Virus record (IMG/VR): IMGVR_UViG_3300020473_000084
Span: 1 to 32,388 of that record
Length of the DNA: 32,388 nucleotides
Reading direction: 5' to 3' (one strand)
Source: a virus
In this document: in pieces, positions 7,015-15,898 of the stretch
How positions within the stretch are numbered: position 1 is the stretch's first letter
How the letters are laid out: each line of letters begins with the position of its first letter
Position numbers and translations under genes: made by a program
Notes under the pieces: model-generated
The model's database searches: none
What the model saw: the letters and a program-made list of their open reading frames with translations, nothing else
What the model was told of the DNA's origin: nothing

Positions 7015-8625
7015 TTATGCCGCTAATGAGTATTGGACAGTAGCCGCTGTTACACCACCTGTACTCAATGCTTTAACTTCAACTGTACCCGAGTTATAGT
7101 TGAATGTTATTGTAGCCAAGTCAGTTGATCCAGTATTTGTTATTGCGTGTACTGTACCAAATGCAGTAGAACCGTTGTGTACTACAACACCTTTCATTGC
7201 CGAGTACTCAGTGTTAGCCGCGTCTTGTAAGACAATGAATATCTCTGCCGCTCTGTATGTACTTGCGTTGAAAGTCATGATGTTAGTTGCTGTTGATGTA
7301 AAGTTTACTGAACTTGTTTCAGTTCTTGCAACTCCACCTGAAGCCAATGCTGTGTTATCAAAACCAACGATTGCAAATATTCTAGCACCACTGTGTGGAG
7401 CAGAAGTAAATGTAATTGTTGTTGAACTGATTGTGTAGTTTTCAGTTGGTTCTTGGTAAACGTTGTCTATGAAAACTAGTACGTTTGCCACTGCCGCCGG
7501 AGCCGAACTAAAGAATCCTGAGAATGCAGTAGTTGATCCGTCGCCTGTTGTTGAAACTTTTGAAATAGTTGGTGTGTCACCTGCTGTCGCAACTTGTACG
7601 AAAGTAGAACCATCAGTACATATTTCGTATGCACCAAGTGTTGAGTTAAATCTTATTACACCTGTTGCCGCTGTTGGTCTCTGTGCTGTTGTTCCAACCG
7701 GTAATCTAAATGCACCTGTTCCACCTGATCCGTCTAATGCGTATGCTGGTGAACTAGTTTGGATACCAATTGCGTCCGCTGATCCATCTAAAAAGAATGC
7801 GTGTGTCTGTGCCGCTGATTCCATTCTAAAGTCAAGATCGTTTGCTGATGCTTCGTTGAAAGTAACCGCTCTTGAGAATGTAGCACCACCTGTGATGTTT
7901 GCGTTCAAAGATGCATATTCGTCAATTGTAACGTTACCTGCTGTTGTACCATCCTCTGATGCTGTAATTGCCGCCACAAACTCGTCTGCTGATTCGTCCC
8001 AAATAAATGAAACGTTTGATAATGAACCTCTGTTGAAAAATAAACCTTGGTCAAATGTGTTGGCAACTCCACCTGAATTGTTTTTCGCTAATTGAATTAG
8101 GGGATCTTCGATAACCAATGTAGTCGAATCAATTGTTGTTGTTGTACCATTTACCGTTAAGTTTCCAGATACTGTTAAGTTTCCTGTAACACCGCCTGAT
8201 GTAAATGATAAACCAGTGTTGTCCACTTTTAAAATTTCCGAACCTGCTATGTCGAATCTTATAATATCTTCGTCTGTGCTTTCTTCAACTTGAATTTTTG
8301 TATCAGAGTCAGCGTCTTTAACTTCCGAACCAGATGCCAAGTTGGCCCAAGCCGCGCCTGAATAACCTTCAATCGTTGATAGTGTACTGTTGTACCTGAT
8401 ATCACCGTTTGCTGGTGAGCCTGGTCTTTGTGCTGTTGTTCCTGATGGAATTCTTATTGCGTCTGTTGATGATACGTGTAGTTTAACTGCCGGTGAGGCT
8501 GTTCCTATACCTACTCTAGAGTTGGTTACGTCTAGTGCTAGTAAGTTTGTTTCAAATGCTAAATCTGTGCCCGACCTTTGCAGGTTGGCTTTTAACATCT
8601 GTCCTGAAATTCGTCCTATTGCCAT
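7015..8625 (-). CDS. Modular fibre-like virion protein (536 aa)
   Basis: Residues 1-52 (MAIGRISG...LDVTNSRVGIGTASP) match the N-terminus of the 1697-aa protein almost residue for residue. After that come GTTAQRPGSPANGDIRYN (62-79), the TIDSTTLVIEDPLIQLAKNN...FFNRG...FIWDE module (164-211), a second GTTAQRP...GVIRFN (311-327), the GDGSTTAFSG...NVLVFIDNVYQEPTENYT module (361-398), and one copy of the ~110-aa repeat domain at the C-terminus (434-533, with VVHNGSTAF). The start has AGGGG about 10 nt upstream and a late promoter (8676-8683). The architecture shows a virion fibre or appendage. The shared N-terminus suggests that it docks at the same virion site as the 1697-aa and 1049-aa proteins (inference). 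Confidence 0.8.
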   Translation of the reverse strand: MAIGRISGQMLKANLQRSGTDLAFETNLLALDVTNSRVGIGTASPAVKLHVSSTDAIRIPSGTTAQRPGSPANGDIRYNSTLSTIEGYSGAAWANLASGSEVKDADSDTKIQVEESTDEDIIRFDIAGSEILKVDNTGLSFTSGGVTGNLTVSGNLTVNGTTTTIDSTTLVIEDPLIQLAKNNSGGVANTFDQGLFFNRGSLSNVSFIWDESADEFVAAITASEDGTTAGNVTIDEYASLNANITGGATFSRAVTFNEASANDLDFRMESAAQTHAFFLDGSADAIGIQTSSPAYALDGSGGTGAFRLPVGTTAQRPTAATGVIRFNSTLGAYEICTDGSTFVQVATAGDTPTISKVSTTGDGSTTAFSGFFSSAPAAVANVLVFIDNVYQEPTENYTISSTTITFTSAPHSGARIFAIVGFDNTALASGGVARTETSSVNFTSTATNIMTFNASTYRAAEIFIVLQDAANTEYSAMKGVVVHNGSTAFGTVHAITNTGSTDLATITFNYNSGTVEVKALSTGGVTAATVQYSLAA

Positions 8626-8675
8626 TGTTTAGTTCCCCTTTAAATTATCGATAATTGTTTTTGCAAAACTGCAAG

Positions 8676-8683
8676 TATTTATT
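8676..8683 (-). promoter_or_regulatory. Late promoter (AATAAATA) for the 536-aa gene
   Basis: The minus strand reads AATAAATACTTGCAG, giving a leader of about 45 nt. The leader contains a small hairpin (TTGCA-GTTT-TGCAA) and a 14-nt palindrome (AATTATCGATAATT). Confidence 0.6.
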
Positions 8684-8704
8684 TGCATTTGGGTTTTTTC
8701 AGTG

Positions 8705-8712
8705 ATTAAATA
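8705..8712 (+). promoter_or_regulatory. Late promoter-like site (ATTAAATA) for the plus-strand gene at 8724
   Basis: ATTAAATA ends 11 nt before the ATG at 8724. Together with the minus-strand site at 8676-8683 it makes a divergent promoter pair in this 98-bp intergenic gap. Confidence 0.45.
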
Positions 8713-8723
8713 CACCGTAAGCC

Positions 8724-9263
8724 ATGAAAAACACGTATATTACTATTGTTGGAACGTTGCCCATACAGTTCGATCTGCATGAATCCATGCGTATAGGTCC
8801 TGTGGTAGCCAGTAGTAATAACAACAAAACCATCACATTTCCATATGCAACCGTAAACAGTGAACAAAACCTCCAAGATATGCTGAATTCTCCGGTTTTT
8901 AAGAATACAAAATTGCTTTGCCCTGAAGAATTATTCAAGAAATATGTATTTTTTGATGGGGTTACTTGCCTGCCGGATTTTCCTGGTTTGAAAACTTTAG
9001 AATTAGACCCCAATAAATGCACACCACAACTTTTATCATTGCTTTTGTCCGTGTATTTTGCTCCTAAGATTATTTTTTTACTTGGATATGATATTTCAAA
9101 TCCCATAGAATTGTCTAGATTAAAAAGTATTGCAATATCCAACCCGGCCACAAAATTTATGTACATTTGTAATCCACCAAGAACATATCAATTAGACGAT
9201 TTAGAAAATGGATTTTGTGACAATTATATAAAATATCAGGAATTTATAGATGCAAGAAAATAA
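8724..9263 (+). CDS. Unknown 179-aa protein, plus-strand insertion in the fibre region
   Basis: I do not recognise this gene securely. The protein alternates hydrophobic strands and loops, with YITIVGTLPIQF at the N-terminus and a core PKIIFLLGYDISNPIELSRL near residues 113-132. The LGYD turn resembles the ILGFDYQG stretch of the DUF115-like protein at 22338-22967, so a related Rossmann-like fold is possible but weakly supported. There is no good Shine-Dalgarno, and a late promoter-like site lies 11 nt before the start. It overlaps the next plus-strand gene by 14 nt. The pair interrupts a run of minus-strand virion genes, like a small inserted accessory cassette. Confidence 0.65.
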   Translation: MKNTYITIVGTLPIQFDLHESMRIGPVVASSNNNKTITFPYATVNSEQNLQDMLNSPVFKNTKLLCPEELFKKYVFFDGVTCLPDFPGLKTLELDPNKCTPQLLSLLLSVYFAPKIIFLLGYDISNPIELSRLKSIAISNPATKFMYICNPPRTYQLDDLENGFCDNYIKYQEFIDARK

Positions 9264-9612
9264 TTTTTACAAATATAGCATCAAGTTGAGATGGCCTGCA
9301 ATATGCAGAAATAGATCTGTTGAAACTTTGAAAGAAAGACCGGATATTGTTGAACAAATGAATCATTACAGAGAAAAAGTAAACAATGTTCTTAAACTTA
9401 TATGCAGAAAAAAATATCAAATAGATCCTAGTCATTCAATGACAGGTGTAAGATTATGGTTTTGTTCGGGACAAGATGTGTATGACTTTATAATTAGACA
9501 GCCGGAATTCAATTGGGAAATTATATCTGAAATTAATATTGTAAATGAGATTACTGGCGAGATGCTGTCTTACAGTATAATATATACACCTTCTGGAATA
9601 ACAATAGATTAA
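9250..9612 (+). CDS. Unknown 120-aa protein, second gene of the plus-strand pair
   Basis: I do not recognise this family. The protein is soluble in character, with a basic N-terminal half (LRWPAICRNRSVETLKERPD, a helix with REKVNNVLKLICRKK) and a strand-rich C-terminal half (WEIISEINIVNEITGEMLSYSIIYT). The start overlaps the 3' end of the 179-aa gene by 14 nt, suggesting coupled translation. Its TAA stop (9610-9612) interlocks with the TAA stop of the convergent minus-strand gene (9609-9611) in a TTAA sequence, with no terminator between them. Confidence 0.65.
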   Translation: MQENNFYKYSIKLRWPAICRNRSVETLKERPDIVEQMNHYREKVNNVLKLICRKKYQIDPSHSMTGVRLWFCSGQDVYDFIIRQPEFNWEIISEINIVNEITGEMLSYSIIYTPSGITID

Positions 9613-10628
9613 TCAGCAAAACCGTGCATTACAACTATTCTTGCACCCGAGTGTGCGGCTTCGCCTGCGGTTGTAATTGTTGAACCACTCATTGTATAGT
9701 TTGTAGTTGGTTCCTGCATAACACCATCAATATACACTATAACATTTTTAGGATCAGTTGGAGTTTCGGTCATTGTGAATGACGTGGTTGACCCATCGCC
9801 TGAAAATATATCTTTTTTAATTTCTTGTGCTTCGTGTTCAGTTCTTAATGCAGTAAAAGTCGACCCATCTTCTGAAACTTCGTATTTGCCTGTTTCTGTA
9901 TTGAACCTAATGACACCTGTCTGGGCCGATGGCCTTTGAGCAGTTGTACCTTTAGGAACAACAAGTCCTGTTGTGTTATTGAAAAGAAATTCTCCTGTAC
10001 CTGATGTATCAAATGTAAAGTCCGCATTAGTTACATCTTGATTGATTGTAGAACCACTGAATGTAAAGTTACCTGTGTTAGCAACTACATTTTGTATACC
10101 AATATCGCCTGTGTATCTGGCTCCTGAAATATAAACTGATTTTCCTGAAAAATTTACACCGTTTGGTAGGTTAGTACCAATAAAATGTAAAACTCCTGAT
10201 TGGTAATCAAAAAAGTATTCGTCATTGTTACCTGAACCAGCGGCAAACACTCTTGTACCTGATCCCGCGGCGTTTCCGGCATCTCCTGTTGTGTGTATAT
10301 AAACTTTTACTCCATATGTAGAACCAAATTCAGGTGGTATCCAGTCGGTTGATCCTGTTTTCCAAGTTCTACTAGTAGATGCAGTTGCGTCTGCTGTTGT
10401 TTGTACTGGAGCAGTAGTTGGATAAACTGTTACCACATCGGTGCTAGATGCTGGCATAGTAGCCGTTATACCATTGGCTTGGTTCCAGGTCTTGTCACCT
10501 CTTAATAATAATGGTGATGCAATGGCTTCGTTGGGAGCCGCCTTTAGGGCATTGGTGTCTGTTTTGGTAGCACCGTAACCCAGTTTCTTCCAAAGGTAGT
10601 CTACTTTTTTTGCATCAGTTATTGCCAT
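9609..10628 (-). CDS. Modular virion structural protein (339 aa)
   Basis: The N-terminus (MAITDAKKVDYLWKKLGYGATKTDTNALKAAPNEAIASP) is typical of a T4-like marine phage virion protein class. The middle contains VPKGTTAQRPSAQTGVIRFN, and the C-terminus holds IFSGDGSTTSFTMTETPTDP, then NVIVYIDGVMQEPTTNYTMSG and HSGARIVVMHGFAD. These two modules are also in the 536-aa and 155-aa proteins. Its ATG overlaps the TAA of the preceding 167-aa gene (TAATG), with AGGAG upstream, so it is translationally coupled. It is probably a virion surface or tail component. No enzymatic motif is visible. Confidence 0.75.
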   Translation of the reverse strand: MAITDAKKVDYLWKKLGYGATKTDTNALKAAPNEAIASPLLLRGDKTWNQANGITATMPASSTDVVTVYPTTAPVQTTADATASTSRTWKTGSTDWIPPEFGSTYGVKVYIHTTGDAGNAAGSGTRVFAAGSGNNDEYFFDYQSGVLHFIGTNLPNGVNFSGKSVYISGARYTGDIGIQNVVANTGNFTFSGSTINQDVTNADFTFDTSGTGEFLFNNTTGLVVPKGTTAQRPSAQTGVIRFNTETGKYEVSEDGSTFTALRTEHEAQEIKKDIFSGDGSTTSFTMTETPTDPKNVIVYIDGVMQEPTTNYTMSGSTITTAGEAAHSGARIVVMHGFAD

Positions 10629-11131
10629 TACTCTGCTACTCCTACCGACAATGCTGTTACACTGTCATCTGAATTTAATTTTAATCTTACTAGCAACACA
10701 TTACCCGTTGCATTTGCTAAACTTTCTGTTCCAAGTGTGAATGTAAATTGTTCACTTGAATAACTTGTTCCGTCAGCAACTACATCTCCACCTGTCTTGG
10801 CACAACCGTTTGATCCATTTCCTCCTGAACCTGTGTTGGCTCCTGGTACTCCCGAACCTCCGTATTGTGTAGAACAATCCAACCAACCATTTACTGATGA
10901 TGCTGAATCAATTGCAGTACCCGGCGCCGCGATAAACATACCTGATACTTTTCCGGTCATTGTGATCGAAAACTGAGAAGCAGGTGTTCTTCTGAAAGCG
11001 AATGTATAATACTGTGTTCCTGACCTGCCGGTATTTAAGTCTGGACCTGCCGGAAGATATCCACTGCTTAAATCCGTTGTAAAGTGTTTTATTGTTCCAA
11101 ATCTTGATATGGCTTCGGAAGTCCCCGCCAC
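10628..11131 (-). CDS. C-terminal part of a virion protein, separated from the PKD protein by one stop codon (167 aa from GTG)
   Basis: The protein is Gly/Ser/Asn rich and strand-like, with SRFGTIKHFTTDLSSGYLPA, YYTFAFRRTPASQFSITMTG, a Gly-rich loop near GANTGSGGNGSNGCAKTGG, and a C-terminus ending TALSVGVAE. The only plausible start in this stretch is a GTG at 11131, with a weak AGGTG 8 nt before it. The same reading frame is open upstream for 22 more codons (PSIQFNSATNYYTSNAWSGA...) to the TAA that ends the 1049-aa PKD protein. The natural reading is that both were one protein. Either a nonsense change split them, or readthrough or internal initiation makes the second part. Similar sequence following the ...RISGFGAS end in fused homologues is what I would expect, but I have not verified it. 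Confidence 0.6.
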   Translation of the reverse strand: MAGTSEAISRFGTIKHFTTDLSSGYLPAGPDLNTGRSGTQYYTFAFRRTPASQFSITMTGKVSGMFIAAPGTAIDSASSVNGWLDCSTQYGGSGVPGANTGSGGNGSNGCAKTGGDVVADGTSYSSEQFTFTLGTESLANATGNVLLVRLKLNSDDSVTALSVGVAE

Positions 11132-11197
11132 GGTAACAGCACCTGACCAGGCATTGCTGGTGTAGTAATTAGTGGCAGAATTGAATTGAATGCTGGG

Positions 11198-14100
11198 TTA
11201 CGAGGCTCCGAACCCTGATATCCTAATGGCGTCATCTGTATGTGTACTTCCGTCGCCAAGAGAATCTGATACTGTTATACCTCCTGCTTCATTGTCCAAT
11301 GCCAATAAAGTATTTGAATATAACTGAATTTTTGTTGATGTTTCTGAATAAGAACCAGAACCATTGGCGTTCTTTGCTCTCATTTTTATTGTTTGAATTG
11401 AACGCCTTTGAGTATTTAAAAGTGGTACTGTGAGTGCTCCTATAGTGTAAGGACTACCTACTCCAGTATTTTTTATAGGTACACTACTGCTCAACATTGT
11501 TGACGCACCATCGATGTTTGCGTATGTGAAATCTAGGTTATCGATAATGTGTCCAGATGTACTTTCTTGGTTTGTTCCTGGATCTATCTCAACCGGAGAT
11601 GTTGTATCTTGGTATGCTTGTCCTGTAAAGTTTGCAATCGTTGATCCTGTTACAGTCAAACTTGGAGAACCGTCGTTATAGTACGGAACACCAGAAATAT
11701 ATCTTATATTTCCTGCCGCATTTTGCGTTACAGTTCCGATAGTTGACGTTGGTGTTCCAGTAAGTAAGTCTCTTACCACATAAACTAAATTAGTGTTACC
11801 ACCTGCTGAACTTTCAATACGTTGTGCATTTGATCCTGTTGAATAATCTGTAAGTGCCTGTGTAATCTTTGCTGTTGCAACCAAATATAATCTCTGAGGG
11901 TATGAACCATCCACTTCGTCATAGTCTCTGTGATTGGTTGTGACCAAACTTGTGAATGTACTATTGTTTGCACCACCCTCAGATGTTGTGAATGTTCTGT
12001 TGCCTCTGTCGGCATTGTTTATCTTTGCTGTGACAGTTTGGTTAACAGTTGCACCTGTGCCGTTTGAGTTGTTTGTTAAGAAATTTGTCACAGTATTTGT
12101 GTCAATTGTGCCAGATGTGTAACGTCTTGCAGTGGTTGTGTCCAGCGAGTCTCCAGCGGTCTGTGAAGTGAATGAACTACTGGCATCATCAAAGTTTGCA
12201 CACAATTTAGGTGATGTACCTTGTGCTGAGTCGCTCAATGTCAAACTTTTTGAAGACAAGTTTGCCGGCGCACTTGGTGTCGATTTCATTACAAAAGTTA
12301 TTGTTTCTTCGTCATCTTGTTCAAATGTGTCCGGTGTGCCGTGTGCTCTAAATCTGAAATTTATATTTCCTGCTGAAGTACCTGAGTAGTCTTTATCTAG
12401 TGTGGCACCTATTGTACCTGCTGTTGAACCATCTTCTACCAGGTTTGTTAAACTTGATGAATCACTAAAGAAATCATAGGTATAATCGTCGGCATTTTGT
12501 GAAGTGTTAGTGAATCTTGCTATTGCTCTATCTGTTCCATCAAGGTCAGTTAAGTCATACAATGACAAAGTATTATCTCCGGAACCGGTGTTGACTGTGA
12601 CAGCCGTGCCGGCAATGTTTGCTCTCACATCAGGCTCTACTATTATTTTCATATCCGCTGAAAATGGTGATGTTGTATGTCCATTTGCCAATGATAAACT
12701 GGTTGTGAACGTTGATGTTACTCCGTTTGACTGGTTACTTGCACTTAAATTAAATGTGTTTGCGATTGTTTGGCCTGTGTCACCAGTTGATCCTGATCCA
12801 ACTGCAACTACTGTATTAGAATCACCTTCACCAAAATTGTAAGTGTATTGTTGTGTTGCACTAAAACTAGAATTAGCACCTGGATTGGTTGCTGTGTTGT
12901 TTGTAAACGTCACAGGAAATCCTGATGTTGCTTCTTCGTTGATTCCTCTTACTGTGCTGTCAGCGGCATTGTAAACAACTGTGTGAGTAGAATAAACTTC
13001 AAAGTTGCTTGTTGCCTGTGCTGGTATGACAGATGGATCTGCTGTTGAGTGTGTCAACAATCTTAGACGTATTTGATATTTCGTATCGCCAGTTCCTGTT
13101 CCTGCTACTGTGCTTCCATCATCCGCCGCAGAGTTAGTATAGGTGTGTGCAATTCTAGTCGCACCTGCACCTGCTAAACTTGATCCTCCAGCGGCTCCAT
13201 CATTTGCAACTGTGTTTTCAGAACCGTCGCCCCAATCAATGTCATAAGTGACTGTGGCTCCGGCTGTGTTTGTAGTATTATTTTGTAGGTAAACAGTTGC
13301 GCCATTGTTTGCAGTGGTTATAGGTGAACCACCAGATGATGCCGCGTAAATGGCAAACGCAGGAACCGGTTGTGCTGTGTAAATTGTAATCGTAACATTA
13401 GTTTGTGAATCTCCTGAGTTAGCAAAAGATCCAGCACTGTCTGAAGTTGCAGTGTTGTTGTATGCTTTAACCGTGATTGTGTAAGGTTGTCCTGAGTTAT
13501 CGTTGTATGCGTGTGACGGAGTTGTAGAAGTCACTGTTTCTACTGCTGTTCCGTCTCCCCAATTGATATCATATCTGTTTGCTCCTCCACCAACTGCTGA
13601 AATGTTTAATGCAACCGTTGTTCCTAAAGATCCAGATGTTGGTGATGCAGTGTAAGTTACGCTTTTCACGTAGGTTGAATTTCGTATATTTTCCATTGTT
13701 TCGTTTATGCTGTCCAAAGCATCTGTTACACTTGATTCGTTTCCAAGTGTTATCAGACTTCCATCACCAAAGGATGAATCAGTTGGAGTCCCTATCGAAA
13801 CGTTCGTTCCAATCACGCTACCGCCTGATGCTAAACTTGCCGTTATTGTGTCGTCTGTGTATTTTTTTGTTGCCGCATCGCTGTCCGATGTGGGTTCACC
13901 AATTTGTAATTTTGCTAAAGTTGAACTAGTGCTAAGGTCAGTGATTGTTGATCCATCTGAAGTTGTTGTTGCTAATTTAAAAAGATCAGAATCTTCATCC
14001 CAAAAGATTACAGCATTGTTTCCTGCACCTCTGTTGATCATTATTCCAGCATCATTACCCACGGATCCTGAACTGTTTAACACTAATAAATTATCCTCTA

Positions 14101-14347
14101 CTTCTAAGTTTGTAGAGTCTAATGAAGTTGTATTACCTTGTACAATCAAATCACCTGTAATAGTTTGGTTACCTGTGATTCTTGTGTTACCTGTAATGTC
14201 TAATTTGAAATTTCCTGGTGTATCTGTACCAATTCCTATTCTTCCATTGGCCACATCTAACTTTAAAAGATCCGTGTTAAAAGCAAGGTCTTGCTTACGG
14301 ATCAGGTTAGATTCTAATATTTCACCTGCTACTTTTGTTATTGCCAT
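11198..14347 (-). CDS. PKD-domain virion protein (1049 aa)
   Basis: Residues 1-50 (MAITKVAGEILESNL...LDVANGRIGIGTDTP) are the shared N-terminal docking-type module. Residues 70-155 are the SLDSTNLEVEDNLLVL...GIMINRG...VIFWDE...KLQIGEPTSDSDAATKKY module, also found in the 277-aa protein. PKD-like immunoglobulin domains follow: residues about 229-298 with RYDINWGDGT, about 328-432 with YDIDWGDGS, and about 456-550 with a degenerate YNFGEGDS. More divergent strand-rich repeats continue to the end. PKD domains on virions often bind carbohydrate or protein surfaces. No Shine-Dalgarno precedes the ATG, and the late promoter at 14361-14368 ends only 13 nt upstream. The gene stops at a TAA that interrupts an otherwise open frame. 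Confidence 0.8.
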   Translation of the reverse strand: MAITKVAGEILESNLIRKQDLAFNTDLLKLDVANGRIGIGTDTPGNFKLDITGNTRITGNQTITGDLIVQGNTTSLDSTNLEVEDNLLVLNSSGSVGNDAGIMINRGAGNNAVIFWDEDSDLFKLATTTSDGSTITDLSTSSTLAKLQIGEPTSDSDAATKKYTDDTITASLASGGSVIGTNVSIGTPTDSSFGDGSLITLGNESSVTDALDSINETMENIRNSTYVKSVTYTASPTSGSLGTTVALNISAVGGGANRYDINWGDGTAVETVTSTTPSHAYNDNSGQPYTITVKAYNNTATSDSAGSFANSGDSQTNVTITIYTAQPVPAFAIYAASSGGSPITTANNGATVYLQNNTTNTAGATVTYDIDWGDGSENTVANDGAAGGSSLAGAGATRIAHTYTNSAADDGSTVAGTGTGDTKYQIRLRLLTHSTADPSVIPAQATSNFEVYSTHTVVYNAADSTVRGINEEATSGFPVTFTNNTATNPGANSSFSATQQYTYNFGEGDSNTVVAVGSGSTGDTGQTIANTFNLSASNQSNGVTSTFTTSLSLANGHTTSPFSADMKIIVEPDVRANIAGTAVTVNTGSGDNTLSLYDLTDLDGTDRAIARFTNTSQNADDYTYDFFSDSSSLTNLVEDGSTAGTIGATLDKDYSGTSAGNINFRFRAHGTPDTFEQDDEETITFVMKSTPSAPANLSSKSLTLSDSAQGTSPKLCANFDDASSSFTSQTAGDSLDTTTARRYTSGTIDTNTVTNFLTNNSNGTGATVNQTVTAKINNADRGNRTFTTSEGGANNSTFTSLVTTNHRDYDEVDGSYPQRLYLVATAKITQALTDYSTGSNAQRIESSAGGNTNLVYVVRDLLTGTPTSTIGTVTQNAAGNIRYISGVPYYNDGSPSLTVTGSTIANFTGQAYQDTTSPVEIDPGTNQESTSGHIIDNLDFTYANIDGASTMLSSSVPIKNTGVGSPYTIGALTVPLLNTQRRSIQTIKMRAKNANGSGSYSETSTKIQLYSNTLLALDNEAGGITVSDSLGDGSTHTDDAIRISGFGAS

Positions 14348-14360
14348 AATACTACATAGG

Positions 14361-14368
14361 TATTTACC
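14361..14368 (-). promoter_or_regulatory. Late promoter (GGTAAATA) for the PKD protein gene
   Basis: The minus strand reads GGTAAATACCTATGTAG and ends 13 nt before the ATG at 14347. The expected leader is only about 6-7 nt and has no Shine-Dalgarno. It is divergent to the plus-strand site at 14395-14402. Confidence 0.5.
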
Positions 14369-14394
14369 AGAATGCTCTAGCGGTTAAGAGTTGC

Positions 14395-14402
14395 ACTAAA
14401 TA
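14395..14402 (+). promoter_or_regulatory. Late promoter (ACTAAATA) 8 nt before a start codon
   Basis: ACTAAATAGTAGTAAT runs directly into the ATG at 14411, with no Shine-Dalgarno. The layout is the same as at 17059-17066 (TATAAATAGTATTAAC, then ATG), so a leaderless late transcript is likely. Confidence 0.5.
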
Positions 14403-14410
14403 GTAGTAAT

Positions 14411-15277
14411 ATGGCACTATTACCTATTAACAAAATTGAAAAAATCAAGGAATCTGAAGTAAAAGTACAACAGATAGAATTCCAACCCAATACGATTTCG
14501 GGTGATGTGATTGACGGCGGCCAAATTACAAATTTTAATTCAACAGGTATCAAAGATGACTCCAGCACCACTAAAATTATAGTGAAAGATGACCATGTTG
14601 AAGTAGCAAATGACTTGCATATTAAAGGAACAGTAAAAGTTCAAAATTTAGAATATGTACAGGCACAGGTACCAAAATTAAATGTAACTGACGCTGTAAT
14701 GGTGGATCACAACGAAGTAATATGGAAAGATAGATTAGGTGCTTCGGTTAAAAAATCAAATCTACAAGAGGTTGGAATATTAAAAAATTTACAAGTAAGA
14801 AATACTTTTTATGTTTCCGATGGAAGAGTCGGAATAAACACAACGGCACCAAGTGCAGACTTTTCAGTAAACACAGGAGGCTATGAAATTATAACAACCA
14901 TGCATGAAACAAATGCATATGTTGGTACACATACACACGTTCCTTTTGCAATTGGTACAGATAACACACCAAGGTTAACTTGTAGAGCAAACGGTGATAT
15001 TGTTGTAGGATCAGAATTAGGTAAGTCAGTCAAGATGACTGTGTATGGAAATCTTGGAGTTGGTGTAAAATATCCAAATGAAAGTTTAGAAGTAGACGGC
15101 AATATAAAATTTGCAGAAAGAACATTCGCTTCTGGAGAAAAAGAACCGTCAGACGGAAGATGGGATACTGGTTCAATTATTTGGAACGAGAAACCAGGAC
15201 TAAACAAACCTGTTGGTTGGGTTTGTGTTAAAGGTGGTAAGCCAGGAAACTGGAGACCTTTTGGACTAATAACCTAG
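14411..15277 (+). CDS. Fibre-like virion protein on the plus strand (288 aa)
   Basis: The N-terminal stretch (MALLPINKIEKIKESEVKVQ) precedes fibre-type strand repeats (HVEVANDLHIKGTVKVQNLE, FYVSDGRVGINTTAPSADFS). The GRVGINTTAP motif is the same G(R)VGI-T turn as in the N-termini of the larger fibre proteins. The C-terminus (DTGSIIWNEKPGLNKPVGWV, then PGNWRPFGLIT) is a typical Trp-rich fibre end. It has no Shine-Dalgarno, and a late promoter lies 8 nt upstream. It ends in a 12-bp convergent overlap with the small membrane protein gene on the minus strand. Probably a virion fibre or tail component. Confidence 0.75.
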   Translation: MALLPINKIEKIKESEVKVQQIEFQPNTISGDVIDGGQITNFNSTGIKDDSSTTKIIVKDDHVEVANDLHIKGTVKVQNLEYVQAQVPKLNVTDAVMVDHNEVIWKDRLGASVKKSNLQEVGILKNLQVRNTFYVSDGRVGINTTAPSADFSVNTGGYEIITTMHETNAYVGTHTHVPFAIGTDNTPRLTCRANGDIVVGSELGKSVKMTVYGNLGVGVKYPNESLEVDGNIKFAERTFASGEKEPSDGRWDTGSIIWNEKPGLNKPVGWVCVKGGKPGNWRPFGLIT

Positions 15278-15451
15278 TTCAAAGCAACAACTAAATCTTT
15301 CTTGTAAAAAATAATGATAGACTAGAAGTCCAATGATGATTCCTTCGAGCCATGCAATATAGGCCGAGATGATAGGATACTTTCTTATAAAAGCAATTTT
15401 AAAATTCCAAAGTTTTTTAAAGATATTACTCGCCCAGTTTATGAAGGCCAT
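15266..15451 (-). CDS. Small membrane protein (61 aa), last gene of a minus-strand operon
   Basis: Starting at ATG 15451, the protein reads MAFINWASNIFKKLWNFKIA, continues with a basic amphipathic part, then one membrane span (IAWLEGIIIGLLVYHYFL, residues about 32-49) and a short Cys-containing tail. It overlaps the 3' end of the 155-aa gene by 26 nt in another frame, and overlaps the convergent 288-aa gene by 12 nt. The Shine-Dalgarno is weak, so translation is probably coupled. A longer frame with an upstream start is possible but would lie wholly over the 155-aa gene, so I prefer this start. Membrane location suggests a lysis or envelope role, but nothing specific is shown. Confidence 0.55.
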   Translation of the reverse strand: MAFINWASNIFKKLWNFKIAFIRKYPIISAYIAWLEGIIIGLLVYHYFLQERFSCCFELGY

Positions 15452-15893
15452 GAATAATCGTGATAATGTGTCCATTTGTTGAACCATCGTTGGCAGGCGG
15501 AGCAGAACCAAAAGTAATTTGTTGTCCTGATACTGTGTAGTTTGTTGTTGGTATCTGATAAACACCTCCAATAAAAACTAAAATGTCTGTTGCATCGTTC
15601 ACAGTCTGACTAAATGTTGCGGCTGATGATCCGTCAAGTGTGTTACCTGCACCACTTCCAAATGTTACTGTTGTGTCGTCGCCTTGAAATCTATCTACTG
15701 TAATTGTTTTTTCTCTGGATCCTTCTGATACGTTGTACCAAGATGCACCGTTATATGCTTGATAAGTTGATGTTGTTGTGTTGTAAATTAATTGTCCATT
15801 AACACCTGCAGGTCTTTGAGCAGTTGTTACATTTGGGATGGTAACGCCAAAAGCATTGTCACCTATCAATGGGTTTTTTGCAAATCTACCCAT
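15426..15893 (-). CDS. Virion structural protein (155 aa)
   Basis: The N-terminus is MGRFAKNPLIGDNAFGVTIP. A TTAQRPAGVNGQLIYNTTTS module follows, then ASWYNVSEGS, then the ILVFIGGVYQIPTTNYTVSG module shared with the 536-aa and 339-aa proteins. It ends IIHGLHKLGE. It starts 5 nt after the 104-aa gene, with AGGA about 12 nt upstream. It is the third gene of the 17050-to-15266 operon, which runs 277, 104, 155, 61 aa. It is likely a small virion surface or tail component. Confidence 0.75.
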   Translation of the reverse strand: MGRFAKNPLIGDNAFGVTIPNVTTAQRPAGVNGQLIYNTTTSTYQAYNGASWYNVSEGSREKTITVDRFQGDDTTVTFGSGAGNTLDGSSAATFSQTVNDATDILVFIGGVYQIPTTNYTVSGQQITFGSAPPANDGSTNGHIITIIHGLHKLGE

Positions 15894-15898
15894 GGTTA

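Noticed and set aside
13579-14387. Plus-strand open frames antisense to the PKD protein gene
   Set aside because: Composition is hydrophobic and irregular, with no ribosome site. The minus-strand frame carries clear domains.
14370-14394. A tRNA D-arm-like stretch (CTCTAGCGGTTAAGAG) between divergent genes
   Set aside because: No anticodon arm, T-arm or acceptor stem can be built around it. It is most likely a chance hairpin between two late promoters.
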